In this document: positions 1 to 12,396 of the stretch, piece after piece
Position numbering within the stretch: the stretch's first letter is position 1
Layout: each line of letters opens with the position of its first letter
From: Grifola frondosa
Taxonomy: Eukaryota; Basidiomycota; Agaricomycetes; Polyporales; Grifolaceae
Direction: 5' to 3'
Assembly: GCA_001683735.1 (NCBI GenBank)
Contig: LUGG01000001.1
Span: 1,984,001-2,048,000 of the forward strand
DNA length: 64,000 bases
Notes under the pieces: generated by a model
What the model saw: the letters and a program-made list of their open reading frames with translations, nothing else
What the model was told of the DNA's origin: nothing
The model's database searches: none
Made by a program: the position numbers and the translations under genes

Positions 1-766
1 TGCGGGTCTTTCGTGCGGCTGCGCGTTGACGCTGCTCGTGCGGCTAGATCTGCAGTTTTGGTATGGCTCGGGTCCGGGGAATCCGGCGGCGGCGGCGCAG
101 GGTATCGGGTACGTGCAGGAGCTTGTCGCGCGCCTGACGCAGACGCCGCTCACGGTGTTCGACACGACGCTGAACGCGACGCTCGACGGGAATAACGTGA
201 CGTTCCCGCTGCACCAGCCGATCTACGTCGACGCCACGCACGATACGGTCATCTCCACCAGTGAGTCTTGGCGAACGTGAATAGTATGAATATGACTGTG
301 CTGAGAGCGAGGGGTGCGGGGACAGTCGTGGTGGCGTTGAACTTTACGAGCATGGCGAAGAACGGGCCGCTGCCTGCGGACCACATCCCGAAGGACCAGG
401 TACGATTTTTCGCGCGTGCCTCGTAGGAGCGCGACTCACATCCCTGATCGATCCCGCACAGACGTACTTTGCGCAGCACATCGCGCCGTTCGCGTCCAAC
501 CTCGTCGCGCAGGTGCTCTCCTGCCCGCCAAGTCGTCGTCGTCGTCGAACAAGGAGCCGTTCATCCGCTTCCTCCTCAATGACGGCGTCGTCCCGCTCAC
601 GGGCATCGCGCACTGTGCGGAGGACAAGGACGGTCTGTGCGCGCTTGGGGACTTTGTGCAGGGAATGAAGGAGCGCATTGCAGAGGTGGACTTTGCGTAT
701 GATTGTTTTGCGAATTACACGGTGCCTGTCCCAGATACGATCATTGACGGACGCATGCATAAATGA
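1..766 (+). CDS. Histidine acid phosphatase (phytase-like), C-terminal part
   Basis: This is the 3' end of a histidine acid phosphatase; the N-terminal half with the RHGxRxP active-site motif lies outside the window. The visible part has the catalytic-acid HD in DATHDTVIS (about 228-254), then RFLLNDGVVPL and cysteines typical of the family's disulfide-bonded C-terminus, and stops at 764-766. Two introns fit: about 261-326 and about 400-461. Between CPPS and NKEPFIRF (about 525-545, a run of TCG triplets) the frame moves by one base, equivalent to a missing base. Known members are secreted and release phosphate from phytate or other phosphomonoesters; export cannot be judged here because the signal peptide is missing. 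Family assignment is good; substrate is unknown. Confidence 0.8.
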
Positions 767-1206
767 TTAGCTCGGCTCTCGGCTTGAGGATTGCACTGGA
801 GTCTGGAGGTCTGGGTACTTATGGCATTGTGACAGGCGTAAGAATATTGGAAGCTAGGCGAGCAACGGTACCAAAGCTCTTGATGATGCTGTGCGTATAT
901 GAACGTGACGGTGTTTCTACATTGTGTAGCCACGATCTGCTACCGCCCTCAGCGAGCAGCCACACAAGTACTCGACCAGCTCAAGTTTACAAGTTCGTGC
1001 GAAGTCGATCACGATCGAGTTGAACCATGTTCCGGTGACTCCCGACGCGACGCGTAGCATTCGATCACGTGCTTTAAACCCTAGCGCAGGGTCAGAGTTA
1101 GTCATCCCGGGTTTTACGATCTGGTGCCAGGGGATTGCGTGTAAAGGCGGAACACTGCTGTCGGACAACAGCTCGTCTTTCTCTCTCTTCTCTCTTTCCA
1201 CATACA
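767..1206. other. Intergenic region and promoter of the m-AAA protease gene
   Basis: About 440 bp between the phosphatase stop and the m-AAA start. No protein of its own is supported. It holds an ACGCGT (1050-1055) and a CACGTG (1066-1071) roughly 140-150 bp before the next start codon, followed by a pyrimidine-rich stretch (about 1160-1200) typical of fungal core promoters. Confidence 0.6.
1050..1071. promoter_or_regulatory. ACGCGT + CACGTG pair upstream of m-AAA gene
   Basis: ACGCGT at 1050-1055 and the palindrome CACGTG at 1066-1071, 10 bp apart. ACGCGT is the core of the MluI cell-cycle box (MBF type) and CACGTG is the E-box bound by Cbf1-type bHLH factors in fungi. Both are seen directly; binding is inferred. 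The same pairing recurs in three other promoters of this window. Confidence 0.35.
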
Positions 1207-3786
1207 TGATTCCTCGCTCCCTGCGTGCAGCCTCGCTCGTGCGCCGGCGAGCAGTGCCCGGTCTCACTACCGCTGCAAGATGGACTCGGACGTACGGTCC
1301 CCCATCAATAACAGCCCCAAGCCTCCGACCGAGAACAAGAGTACAGAAGAGACCGATAAGCACAAGGAGGATGCACATGAGAGCAGCGAGGATAAGGGAA
1401 AGGCTGCGGCGGAGCCCTCGAAGAAGGACGTGGAGAAGAAGGAAGATCCGTTGAGCTTGGAAGGGTTTTTCCAGCGATACCATCAGCAACAGCAGCAGCG
1501 GCAGCCCGGGAACACGAGGATGGTGAGGGGAAAGAGGAGAAGCAAGGGAAGAAGGACGCGCCCCCGCCTCCACCGCCAGGCGGTAAACAGGACAACAACA
1601 TTAATTTGAACCAGCTCGCGATGGTCGCGACCACTGCGGCGATGCTGTATGCGCTCTCCGCTAGCACCACCCCGTCCTCTCGCGAGATCACCTGGCAGGA
1701 GTTCCGCACGGCGTTTTTGGACAAGGGCCTCGTCGACAAGCTGATCGTGGTAAATAGGACGAAGGTCCGGGTCAAGCTGCACTCGAATGCGACCGGCACG
1801 ATGTATCCCGCTGCGTCGCTGGCTGGCGGCGACTACTACTTCTCAATAGGCTCCGTGGAGGCCTTCGAGCGTAAACTCGACGAGGCGCAGAAGGAGCTCG
1901 GCATCCCGTCACACGAGCGCATCCCTGTCGCGTACCACGAGGAGGTATCCGCGTTCAGCTACCTCCTGAACTTCGGCCCGACGCTGCTCTTCGCCGGCGT
2001 GCTCTTCTACCTCTCACGCCGTGCTGGTGGAGCTTCGAGCTCGACGGGTGGTATCTTCAGCATAGGGAAGAGCCGTGCGAAGTTGTTCGACAAGGATACG
2101 GACGTGAAGGTCAAGTTCAAGGACGTTGCGGGCATGGACGAGGCGAAGCAGGAGATCATGGAATTCGTCTCTTTCTTGAAGGAGCCCGCGCGGTACGAGA
2201 AACTTGGCGCGAAGATCCCTCGTGGTGCTATCCTTTCTGGCCCGCCCGGTACGGGTAAGACCCTCCTTGCGAAGGCGCCGCCGGTGAGGCGAACGTACCC
2301 TTCTTCTCTGTATCCGGCTCCGAGTTCGTCGAGATGTTCGTCGGTGTCGGATCTTCTCGTGTGCGCGACTTGTTCGCGTCTGCGAAGAAGGCTGCGCCGT
2401 CCATTATTTTCATCGATGAAATCGATGCTATTGGCAAAGCGCGAGGGAAGGGCAAGGGCTTTGGTGGAAACGACGAGCGGGAGCAAACGTTGAACCAGCT
2501 GCTGGTGGAGATGGACGGGTTTGGTACGCAGGAGCATGTCGTGGTGCTCGCAGGCACAAATCGACCGGACGTGCTTGATCCTGCCCTCATGCGTCCTGGC
2601 CGTTTCGATCGTCACATCGCCATCGACCGCCCCGACGTCGCTGGACGCAAGGGCATTTTCCTGGTACATCTCAAGCCCCTTAAGTTGTCAGACACGCTGC
2701 CCGCGCGCGAGAAATTCGCGGAGAAGCTCGCGGTTCTCACCCCTGGGTTCTCGGGTGCGGACGTCGCTAATGTGTGTAACGAGGCGGCGCTTCATGCTGC
2801 GCGGCACGACCATGAGGCCATCACGGAGATGGACTTTGAGAGTGCCATCGAGCGTGTGGTCGTTGGGCTAGAGCGGAAGAGTAGGCTGCTGAGCCCCGAG
2901 GAGAAGAACACGGTTGCGTATCATGAGGCGGGACATGCGATCTGTGGATGGTTCTTGGAGCACGCCGACCCTCTGCTGAAGGTCAGCATCATTCCCAGAG
3001 GAATTGGTGCGCTAGGCTACGCGAAGGTTTGTCTCGGAATTGCTTCGAGTGAGAAAGTCGTATTGACATTTGTGTTTGTCCCAGTATCTGCCGCCTGATC
3101 GCTATTTGCTATCGACGCCTCAAATGCTGGACCGCATATGCATGACGCTTGGTGGACGTGTATCAGAAGAGATCTTCTTCGGCTTGGGGAACATCACCAC
3201 TGGCGCGCAGGATGACCTTCAGAAAATCACCCAGCTGGCTTTCGAGGCTGTTGCTAACTATGGAATGAACGACGTGGTGGGGCCAGTGAGCTATGGCGGC
3301 GCGAAAGCTGCCGATGAACGGTGGCAGAAGCCGTTCAGCGAGAAGACGGGCGAGATGGTCGATTTTGAAGTGCGGAAGATGATCACGTATGTCATGTTCC
3401 AGTTATTCTTTGTGATTAGGTTGTCTTACCGCTGGGATGTCGGTAGAACTGCGCATCAACGGACAACAGAGCTCCTCACCAAGCACAAGGATGATGTAGT
3501 CGCGAAATTGCTGCTAAAGAAGTTATTACTCGGTACGTGCAGCCTTTCTCGTATTGCGTGTATCACGGTGCTTACTCTGCCTGCTAGTGAGGACATGATC
3601 AGCCTTCTCGGAAAGCGGCCATTTGCGAACCGCAAAGATGCTATGGACAAGTGGCTGGACGAGAACACCCAGGAGCGCAGCGCACCACCACCTCTTGAGG
3701 CGTTGGAGACGGCGCCTTCGCCGGCGGCGAAGCGGGTCGAGGATGATGTAAGTTGTAGTATTCGTTCGAGTTGCTGTCATGTCTGA
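1207..3786 (+). CDS. Mitochondrial m-AAA protease subunit (YTA12/AFG3L2 family), with frameshifts
   Basis: ATP-dependent zinc metalloprotease of the inner mitochondrial membrane that extracts and degrades membrane proteins and matures some precursors. The N-terminus ([16 protein letters not shown]) is an Arg/Ser-rich presequence without acidic residues. A charged low-complexity segment follows, then two membrane segments (about 1618-1665 and 1960-2010), Walker A GPPGTGKT (about 2239), Walker B IIFIDEID (about 2404), the arginine-finger segment MRPGRFDR, and the protease motif HEAGH (about 2924). An intron lies near 3029-3085. Frame breaks occur at about 1300-1330, 1505 and 2279; the last falls just after Walker A, where one base is missing between LLAKA and AGEANVPFF. 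The final residues (about 3750-3786) may instead be spliced onward. Domain order matches full-length family members, so an intact gene with sequence errors is more likely than a pseudogene. Confidence 0.9.
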
Positions 3787-3994
3787 TCTACTAATAGCTG
3801 GGCTGTTCGCGATGGACATACACTATCTGCACGCCATGTTGCTTGTATTCAATGCATTTGTATCTACCATAGTCGTCGAAAACACTACTCTCAGGCAATA
3901 TACATGTCCTGTCGTTGACAGCTGTATGTACACCAGGGTCGCTGCGTTGCAACGGACTTCGGTGCTGTATAAATACAAAATACCAGTAGGATCA

Positions 3995-6464
3995 TCACAA
4001 TGAATACCTAAAGCCGCTCCACAGATCACCCTTCTCCACCCTGGCCGCATAGACGCTTTCGAAACGGCCGTTCTTCTCGTCAGCGTGCTTGTTATCCATG
4101 CCCTCAATGACCTCGTCACGCTCCCCCCTCTCTCTGCGCGCATTCTCGCGCCTTAGTAGGACGTAGAAAGCTAGAGAGCACAACCAGCCGATCGCGATGT
4201 AAGCGAGAACGATACCATGTCCAAGTCTGTACCAAGGTTTGTCGACGGCGCGATACTACGAGTGACCATAAGCATCGAAGCTTGATATGGCAGTAATGTA
4301 AAGCACGCACCACGTTCGCGCTTACTGCTCCGTTCAAATTTCCCCAACCTATGGCCATACCCAACGTGGCACTGCGTTTGTAAGATCCTTCAACGTTGCC
4401 GGCCACCCATGCACTAAAGAGCGCGGCGCTTAGTAGTTGAAACTATTAAAGATGATCCATACATAACTCACACAGAATTAGCTAGCAAAGCACATCGTGT
4501 CAAAGATGATGAGATGCATGTTATAAAGATGACTCACGAATCGTCGGGTATATTGCGCTGGAAGATATGATGTCAAAGGTTATCATTCATCAGACCCGAA
4601 GGACTTACGAGGCGGCCAGGTACACAGCGAAGTATGAAAGAGACGGATTTGTGGAGGTTATGAGGATGATGTAGCCCACCAGCCCTGCAATCTCATTCTC
4701 ATGATTATAAACAACATGTGAATAGTTGAACTACGCACCAGTGCCAAATAACCCTCTACACGCTGCGTTAGAGGGGACTAAGGCGGCATGTTCGGAGAGC
4801 CACTCACAAATTTATGTACGCTCTCGTTTTGACACGATCTCCCAGAAACCCGATGACGACTGTCATAATGCAAGCCCATGCATATACAGGAACTGACAGC
4901 AAATTGGCCGCTGTGGCTTTGAATCCTGGCAAAATAATTCAGATGAGCCGCGCGAAGATTGTGGCATGTGGCATTCATTACCGAGCTGAAAATGAAACAT
5001 AAGCCATAATAAACTTTCACAATGAAGGATTATACCTGGCTAATGATAGTAGGGGTGAACAAGGAGAAGGCAAACAGCGGTCCGTCACTGTTCAGAGAAT
5101 GAGCAGGACATTTGACATTCCACGAACACAGCTGACTGACAATCCCATATATATGCCCACTAAACGATCACGACAGCAATAAGCCTGATGAAAGGAAGCC
5201 AAATCAAAATCACCCACTCGCAATCCATGTCTTCCAATCGGAAAGGCTCTGCCAGACGTACTTCATCTTGAAGCTTTCTCCGCCTGCGCTGAATTTCATA
5301 TCGGCCTGGAGACGTCTGATGACCCAAACTCCTGACGTGCGAGGTCAGCTAAGAGACGATAAGATCACGAAATTAGAAGACTGAACGCACTTTCAGTATC
5401 GCTGAGAAACTTCGCTGTGTCAGGAAAATCCTGAAGAATCCAGAACGAGGCCACAGCGCATACGACGGTGAAAAGTCCCTCAAGAATGAAGATCCAAGCC
5501 CATCCGGGTTTCCCTCCGACACCATCCATATTTGAAATAGCTGCGGCGAGGAGGCCACCTGCAAAGGAAATGTCAACAGCACATATTGTTATGGATATCA
5601 CAGCGCCTACTGAACGCCCCGGCAATAGTTGCAGACGAAAAAAATACGCCAACTCGCGTGCCGAGCTCAGTGCGCTTGTACCAACTAGAACGACTATAAG
5701 CCAGGTATGACAATCGAGGATATGCATCTGTAAGCTGACCAGGACATATAGAAAACAATTCCAGGATATAACCCTGCCTCAGCCAATCCGAGGAAAAACC
5801 GAAGAGCTACCATTTATGCGATGAGGATAGGCATGTAGCGCATGTAAGACTTGCATACCGATAAGTCCAGCATAACTTTGAATGACGCCATGCAATGTCT
5901 GTGCATGGTTTCCAGATATAGTGGAGTGTAAATATAATGCAGCGAAAGTTGATCACAACTACACGAACCATGACGATTCCCCAAATCAACATGATGAACG
6001 ACAGCCAGAGAGAAGGGCGCAACTTCTTGAGCGCGACATTACTCGGTGGCTATGATCGCAGTGAGAACAGGGATTAAATTTCAGAGAGCTAAAATCGACA
6101 TACCTCGAATAATGAGTACGGAAAGAAGAACACAGTCAGTGCCACAAGGTACTGTTTGTCCGAGATGTGGAGATCATCTGTCATATGGTATAGCTTGAGA
6201 CCACCGAGATCAGCGTCAAACTGATCAAGTACTAGAATATCTCGTACTTACTTTCGCATTCCCAATGTTGCCTCTATCCAAGAAGTTAAGAAGGTAGAGA
6301 AGTGCTAGCCACGGCACGATATGCCAGTCGATCCTTCGCATCAGCTTGCGCTCATCGACACCAGAAGTATCTACATCAGGGCAATAGATACCGGTGTCAC
6401 ACGACGGCTCGAGAATAACTTCTTGACCCTTGAGCTCCTTGGTCAATGCAGTTTCGATAGACAT
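3995..6464 (-). CDS. MFS transporter, DAL5/TNA1 (anion:cation symporter) type
   Basis: Major facilitator of the fungal allantoate/nicotinate permease group, expected to import a small organic anion at the plasma membrane. It starts at ATG 6464 with a short cytosolic tail and the family hallmark RRIDWHIVPWLALLYLLNFL followed by DRGNIGNAK at the end of the first helix. Further helices are spread over many short exons, for example FSSATIAGAFSR near 5620-5660 and WAWIFILEGLFTVVCAVASF near 5440-5505; the last exon (about 3998-4180) encodes the final helix and a basic tail. At least nine introns are needed, so interior limits are uncertain. The gene lies 460 bp downstream of ureD on the same strand, which makes a ureide or other nitrogenous substrate plausible, but the sequence does not prove it. 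Confidence 0.82.
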
Positions 6465-6924
6465 GAGGGTCAGAGTGAACAGTAGCCAAGGGTTTGGTGA
6501 GGAGTCTGTAATCTGAAGGCTGGCAGAACATTTATACTCGAGGCGAAACAGAGCTATTCATGGGGCGTATCATTCTAAACTCTGATGGGACATATCTGTA
6601 CGCGAACGGGGAGATAAGAGGATTTGATTACCAGACAGGTGACGGCGTCTATACCAGCGCTCGACCATTCAACGTACATAGTCGACTGCGATCTGAATTT
6701 CTGCGCCATGTTTAATCCTGAATAGGTCTAGAGGAGTAAATCCTGGGATGGGAATAGGACATTACGATGTTCCGCCTCGATTCCGCCGTCAAGTGTTGGG
6801 CGCGTCCTCATCACTGGCGCAGTCAGCAATTGTCATTGAATTCGTAGTGAGATGACACGTACTTGGGCTACATACACTTCGAGCAGCTGCTTGACTCCAT
6901 TTGAGGGTCTTGACAAGTAACCCA
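6465..6924. other. Intergenic DNA between DAL5-like gene and ureD
   Basis: 460 bp acting as the 3' region of ureD and the promoter of the transporter. I see no coding signal and no clear RNA gene. Confidence 0.5.
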
Positions 6925-7905
6925 TCAGCCAAGAGCCTTTCGGTACACGTCTGTTCCTAGCACAGACTCCAACTCTCGCAGGGAACCGGATAGCCAAGTC
7001 TTTACGTCTTCAGACTCCTTTGCGGCCACCCTCACTACACATCCCCTTCCCTCCCTGATCATGCTCAAAGACCACAGAAGACCCGGCGGAGAATGGCGCT
7101 TGAACACAGATATAGACGCGTATTCTGTGGCGAGATGGCGGATTGTACTTTGAACGAGTGGTCCGTACATTATTACGGTCGCATAACAGGAGTAAGGTGC
7201 AAGAGAATTGGATAGAGTCCTTGGAGGCAGGGAGTTGATATGAAGATCGTGATCTTCCAAGAGCAGCACGTCTCTGGCGATCCTTTCGCCCTCTACCCAA
7301 ACTTCATTGAGACTGTAGTATCTCGAGAATGCCCATTCCTCTCCAAGAGATTTCCGGCCAGATGTTATCCAGTCTAGAAGAACGGCAGAAGCATCCCGTT
7401 GAAGGCGAAAGGTCTGTAGCTGGTTATATTTGGCCGAGCGAAAGCAAGTGACAGGGTCAGGGAGCAAGAAGAGCGCGCTGTCGGAAGAGATGATAACATC
7501 CATCTTCTGGGTCGTGTTCGCCAACTCTTGCGACCTAGCGGATAGACGCGTTCCTGGCCGAGTCTTGAATACTTTAGTGGAGCCCTGAAGTCTTCAAGGT
7601 TATTCAGAAGATCTCAAGACCCTGCAGTAATAATCAATTACCTGCGATAGTAGCACTAGTGATGCACCATCGCGAACCTCCACTGAGAGTTCAATGCGGT
7701 CGCCTCCGACAAGACCTCCGCCATAGCTGAGAATGTACGCAATGGCGACGTTATCTCGTGCAATACGGGGAGATAGAAGCTTCAACGGATAGGTTGAGGA
7801 GAGTTCGGAGAAAGATGCTTCAGAGCCATGAGTGGTGAGAATAATGGATCCTACGCCGATGTGATTTCTGTCTAATCCGTCTGGCTGCAAGAGAGGCTTG
7901 GACAT
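6925..7905 (-). CDS. ureD: Urease accessory protein UreD (UreH)
   Basis: UreD is part of the UreD-UreF-UreG chaperone complex that loads nickel and carbamylates apo-urease. The start at ATG 7905 (MSKPLL) is the first ATG in frame. The family signature is clear: TYPLKLLSPR near 7775-7790, then SYGGGLVGGDRIELSVEVRD and VLLSQ before a roughly 56-bp intron (about 7586-7641), then GSTKVFKTRPG continuing into the second exon and ending at 6925. The encoded length, near 300 residues, is normal. No frameshift is visible. It shares a 158-bp divergent promoter with NIP7. Urease itself, UreF and UreG are not in the window, as is usual in fungi where these genes are unlinked. Confidence 0.93.
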
Positions 7906-8063
7906 CGAGAACGCATAAACCAAGCGCCGAAGCAGCGCCCGCGAGATCCCAAAGCGATTGGTCGATCAAAGTCTCCGCGTGGCTTTAGAGCGCCGTCTTC
8001 AGTTTTCCTCAAGCTCGACTCGGAACTAGTTTTCTACTCAACTATCCGACATCATCTTTCAAA

Positions 8064-8870
8064 ATGCGACCTTTGACAGAAGATGAGAGCAAAGCGGTGT
8101 TTACGAAGCTAGCCAATTATAATTGATGTGATATCGCATCCTCCGCGCTCTTAACTATCCTGACTAGCATGCGAGTGTAGGGAAAGAACCTGGTCCACCT
8201 AATTGATAGGCCGGACGAGCCTTACTGCTTCCGACTCCAAAAAGACAGAGTTTTCTACGTTTCCGAATCCTCCATGCGTCTTGGTATCTCTGTCGCGCGT
8301 CCAAACCTTGTCAGCCTTGGAACATGTTTTGGAAAATTCACCAAAAGTGGCAAGTTCAAGCTACATATAACCGCGTTAGACTATCTCGCACAATATGCAA
8401 AGTATAAGGTGTGTATTCTGCTGCAATTCCCTTTGATGCCTGGTGCTATCAAGATTTTATTAGGTCTGGATCAAACCAAATGGCGAGATGCCCTTCCTGT
8501 ATGGCAACCATGTCCTCAAAGCTCACCTTGGTCGCATTACGGAAGATACACCTGAGCATCAGGGAGTGGTTGTTTTAGTATGAATGATGTCCCATTGGTG
8601 CGCGTCCTCGCAGAATGTCGGCTTCGTTGTCTCATGAAAATCTAGGGTTTCGGTGTCACCGCAAGATCGACAATAGACACACGGAAGCTTGATCCAACAG
8701 CTATTATTGTTTTCCATCAAGCGTACGTTATTTTCTACTTCAATGAATCCCGAGTAATGTAAATTTTCTTCGCAGTGATGTTGGCGAGTACCTCCGTGAC
8801 GAGGTAAGTACTTTAAGCACCACCATGAAGGCGTCACTAACAGCGTTAACAGGAAACTCTCTTTTGATTC
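8064..8870 (+). CDS. NIP7: 60S ribosome biogenesis protein NIP7, frameshifted
   Basis: Nucleolar RNA-binding protein with a C-terminal PUA domain, needed for 27S pre-rRNA processing and 60S assembly. The start [19 protein letters not shown] and the block [20 protein letters not shown] leave little doubt; later blocks include [45 protein letters not shown] and the C-terminal DVGEYLRDE, ending ETLF before a stop near 8869. The first exon joint (about 8117-8180) cannot be reconciled cleanly with GT-AG rules, and a base is missing in the TTTT run at 8573-8576 (GVVV to SMNDVP). Additional introns lie near 8410-8465, 8590-8639, 8729-8776 and 8803-8856. NIP7 is single-copy and essential where tested, so these breaks look like sequence errors. 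Confidence 0.9.
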
Positions 8871-9188
8871 TACTTTTTGTATTGTGACTTTGGAAGGCAT
8901 ATGTACGGCCTTTCGATGCGGATATGAAGTGCTCGGCCGTGTCGAAAGCATATTCCCGTACGCTGGTGCAGAAAATCCACGAGACCGGTCCTGTGTTACC
9001 CCTGACGTCCCCAAGTCGGGCTTATGCTATGTCACAGTTGTAATTGTCGTTGGAATAAACTTGTCTTGTATGCGAATTGTTTGACCAGTATGTACCGTTT
9101 GCGACTCGCCGACATGCCTGATCGTAACGTGATCGAGTTGCACGTCACGATTCACGAAACGGCGTGTATGCACGTGTCAAGGGCGCAT
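8871..9188. other. Intergenic DNA before the Sec39 gene
   Basis: About 320 bp with no convincing gene. A CACGTG lies at 9171-9176, only 13 bp before the chosen start codon of the next gene. Confidence 0.45.
9171..9176. promoter_or_regulatory. CACGTG E-box next to Sec39 gene start
   Basis: Perfect palindrome CACGTG. Seen directly; a regulatory role is only inferred and its closeness to the ATG means it could lie in the 5' UTR. Confidence 0.25.
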
Positions 9189-12100
9189 ATGGCGTCCGCA
9201 TCCACCTCCACGTCCTTGCATGAGCTTTGCACTCAATGGACAAGCCTCGCTGATGAGCAACTCACTTCGGATAGCGCAGAACGACTTCTCAAACCTCTTC
9301 ACGATGATCTATGGGTAGCTGCTGCCTCCGTGGACCGCATACTTGACGACGCGTCCGTGCAGCGATCGCTTCTTGACCTCGGGATCGAAAGGACGGAACT
9401 CGCTGTGAAACGGAGCAAGGAAGCCTTCGAGCATCCAAGTCATTCTCCATTAGTAGGAAGTGATGAGGAGGGAGACGACAGCAGCCCGAGAGGCCGGAGA
9501 GCAGTTCGCGCGCGGCGGAGAAGAGGCGGCATGTTTCTCTCGTCTCTTATTTCCATGACGAACCTGCAGATGCACAGTTGTGCCGCATACGCGCGGTGTT
9601 CCTGGACCGCTTGGATAGGTTGAACACGTTCGTCGAGGTGTGCAAAGAGGCGCCGGTCGCTGAGGAAAGCCCGGAGGACGCTGCAGACGAAGAGTGGGAG
9701 GATGATCCTTGGGGAGACGGGGCCACCGAGCCTCCTTCTGCACATCCTTCCAAGGCTGCGGGACAACCGCCGCTACCTCTATCCTCATTTCTGTCTACTG
9801 ATCTGATTGAGCTAGCATGCCTGCTTGCGTCTCTGGAGTACTTCGCCGCACTTCATATTGTCATGGACCGACACGCGTCGAACTTGTGGCCATTTCGTTT
9901 CGTGATCCTCGACAGCATACCCGAGCATGCTCAAGCTTCGCAATTTAGGGATATCCTACCTGGCTATGACGCCTCAGCAGACTCAGAACAGCGGCCGGAA
10001 GCGAAGCCGTGGAGATCTGAACAAGACTTCTCGGAGAGCATTCAGGTACAACAAGCTCTCAATGACTGCGGCGTACCGCTTGATATACAGTCGTCTTCGA
10101 ACCCATACAGACAACTGTCTTCCCGTCCAGAACCATTGTCAGCCACGGAGTTAGCGGAGTGGTATAGGCAGAAGATCGATTCAGTCGTTTTGACAGGAAT
10201 GATTGATGCCTCCCTATCGCTAGTACAGCATGCAGCTTCACAAGGCGTCCCTGGCCTCGACGAGGTCGGAGAGGGGCTCAGCCTGCTATCACGCCTCGTC
10301 TACGATGCACCTGGTCCGGAAGATGCGCTCGACGTGGATTGGTCGCTCGCTCGTTGGAACGCCATGGAGCCTCCCGACGTAATTCGTGCATATCTTGCCC
10401 ATTCTACTCCCAAAACAGTTGCAAAGGACATAGGTCGACTAGTCATGCCCTATCTCTTCGTTCTTGAGTCGCGCGCAGAGCGTGCAGGCCGCCCAGATCC
10501 ATCATTACCGAATCGTCTACTCTATGACTATATACTTAGCGCACCGCTGGATATAGTCGCAGCCATCTTTGAAGCTTCCAAGCCAACTCTCCCTCCTGCG
10601 CAACGTCTTCTACGGAATGATGAAGACATGGCCCGCCTTGCCCTTGCATGTCTGTATGGCAACGACAGCTTAGATGACTGGCCCACCATGAGCCGCACCT
10701 TTGAGTGTCTTCCTGCATGGGACACTCCCCCGGAGGAGGAAGATGAAGCAGATGAAGCAAATGCCACCATCGATTCCCTTGGTGCTTTCGTTGCGCCTTC
10801 TACCACTCGTCCACGGTGTACGCCCGCAGACCTGCTGCTGTTCTTCAAACCACTTCCCATGTCGTCGTTATCTCGTGCTCTGGATGTGCTAGATGTACAT
10901 TTAGAATCTGGGGAAATTCTTGCAAGATGGAGCGTTCCCGCGCCTTTACGATGGTTCCTTCAGAGCAATGGCAATATATCTGAGCAGCGTTCATGGGCCA
11001 ATAGGATGGCCCGACGAGCGGGTGGGACTGATGATAAGCTGGAGACACAGGATGAATGGGAATGGTTGCTGGAGGATATGCTGAAGCTGTCTGGCTCTGG
11101 GGAGAGTACCTCTAGGACGCTTTCTGTCTTTTGTCTAGAGATGACATCATACGAACATTCTTCAGTGGCCTTCTGAGTACAGGCAGTGAGTATATAAGCC
11201 TCCTTCATGCGGCCGTCGCTAAATCTCGCATCGACATGCAGAATTTGATGTGGCGAAGAGTTTGCTGCGTTCAACTAACGTCCAACTGTCCTTGGATTCT
11301 CAAGTGATCGAAGATATATGCTTATCATGTTCTCAAGAATTTTATGACAACGCGAGCTCCGGAAACTACCACTTCGGTGACATGAAGCTCGCATATGACT
11401 GGTGTGTCCATCTCTCGCACATTTATATTAGGTCTGACTGATCATAATTGAATTTTTCAGTTTGGATGTCCCCGAACGTTCTGAAAAGATTATGAAAGAG
11501 AAGGAGTTCATAGAGGCAACTTCTCGTCTATGCTCCTTCAATTTGATGTCCCGTCCAGGTATACCTATATCACCAATCGAGATCCGCTTGACAAAGGACC
11601 GCCTATCGCTGGTTTCTCGCGTTCTTTCCAGTAACAATGATGCATATAAACACACTCAAGTTATCCTCGACCTCGTATACAAGCTGGGGTTCAAGGGAGA
11701 TATCGTAGCGGAAGTGAAGACTCTAGCCATGCTCGCCGAAACGGCGCTCCAGGCCGAGGACTTCAACCGTGCATACGAGACGAGCCAGAGGATGGTCGAC
11801 ACCATCCTTATCCTTCGGTCTTCTGCTCCATTAGGTCTTCAAGACCCGCAGATCGAAGAAGCGAGCGAAGTCTGCTGGGTAGCCTGCTTCCAAGTTGGAC
11901 GCCATCCAGAATTCCCGGATCTCAAAAAGAAGATGACTTTACTTGGCCGCGCGGTGGAGCTTTGTCCACCAGAACGACTCCCCGACGTCCTCGGTGCATG
12001 GCGCCCGTAGAGGACGAAGATATTGAGGAGCGGCGCGCGAGACTAGTGTCCTGTCGCCGCGGCTCCCGACATGCAAACGCACCTCGTCAGCGTGCAGCCA

Positions 12101-12396
12101 TCGGCTCCGACGCGGTCTCATCATTGACTGCGCGCCTACAAGGCTTGCATATGCCAGAATTGCACATGCCTCACTCTCCCGATGCAGCAGCATTGGCAAA
12201 CAAGGCATTCAGTAAAGTGGCTGCGAACTTCCCGTTCTCAGTTGGAAGCAGGGAACGTTCGTTGATATCCGACGACCAGGCGAGGTCGAGGAGCAGCAGC
12301 AGGACGAGAGTGGATGGCGGGGATGTGTCAGCCCAGGCTTCTCGGGTCCTACAAAAAGGAATTGGCTGGTTACTGGGCGCGGACGAGGACAGTTGA
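9189..12396 (+). CDS. Sec39-domain protein of the secretory pathway (Dsl1/NBAS family), frameshifted
   Basis: Large alpha-helical tethering protein related to yeast Sec39 and animal NBAS, which help capture Golgi-to-ER retrograde vesicles at the ER. Start MASASTSTSLHELC at 9189; the N-terminal helical part reads LHDDLWVAAASVDRILDD, the centre RLLRNDEDMARLALACLYGN and DWPTMSRTFECLP (about 10600-10710) is the typical Sec39 block, and the C-terminal part includes ALQAEDFNRAYETSQRMVD (about 11750). Introns lie near 11170-11230 and 11400-11460. Three shifts, each equal to one lost base, occur at about 9495, 11110 and 12004 (a CCC run). The last restores an acidic, serine-rich tail ending GWLLGADEDS. 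The assignment is to a family; direct Dsl1-complex membership is inferred. Confidence 0.85.

Noticed and set aside
1292..1314. Possible intron bridging a frame break in the m-AAA presequence region
   Set aside because: GT...AG ends exist but the length is only 23 bp, far below the 48-70 bp seen for other introns in the window.
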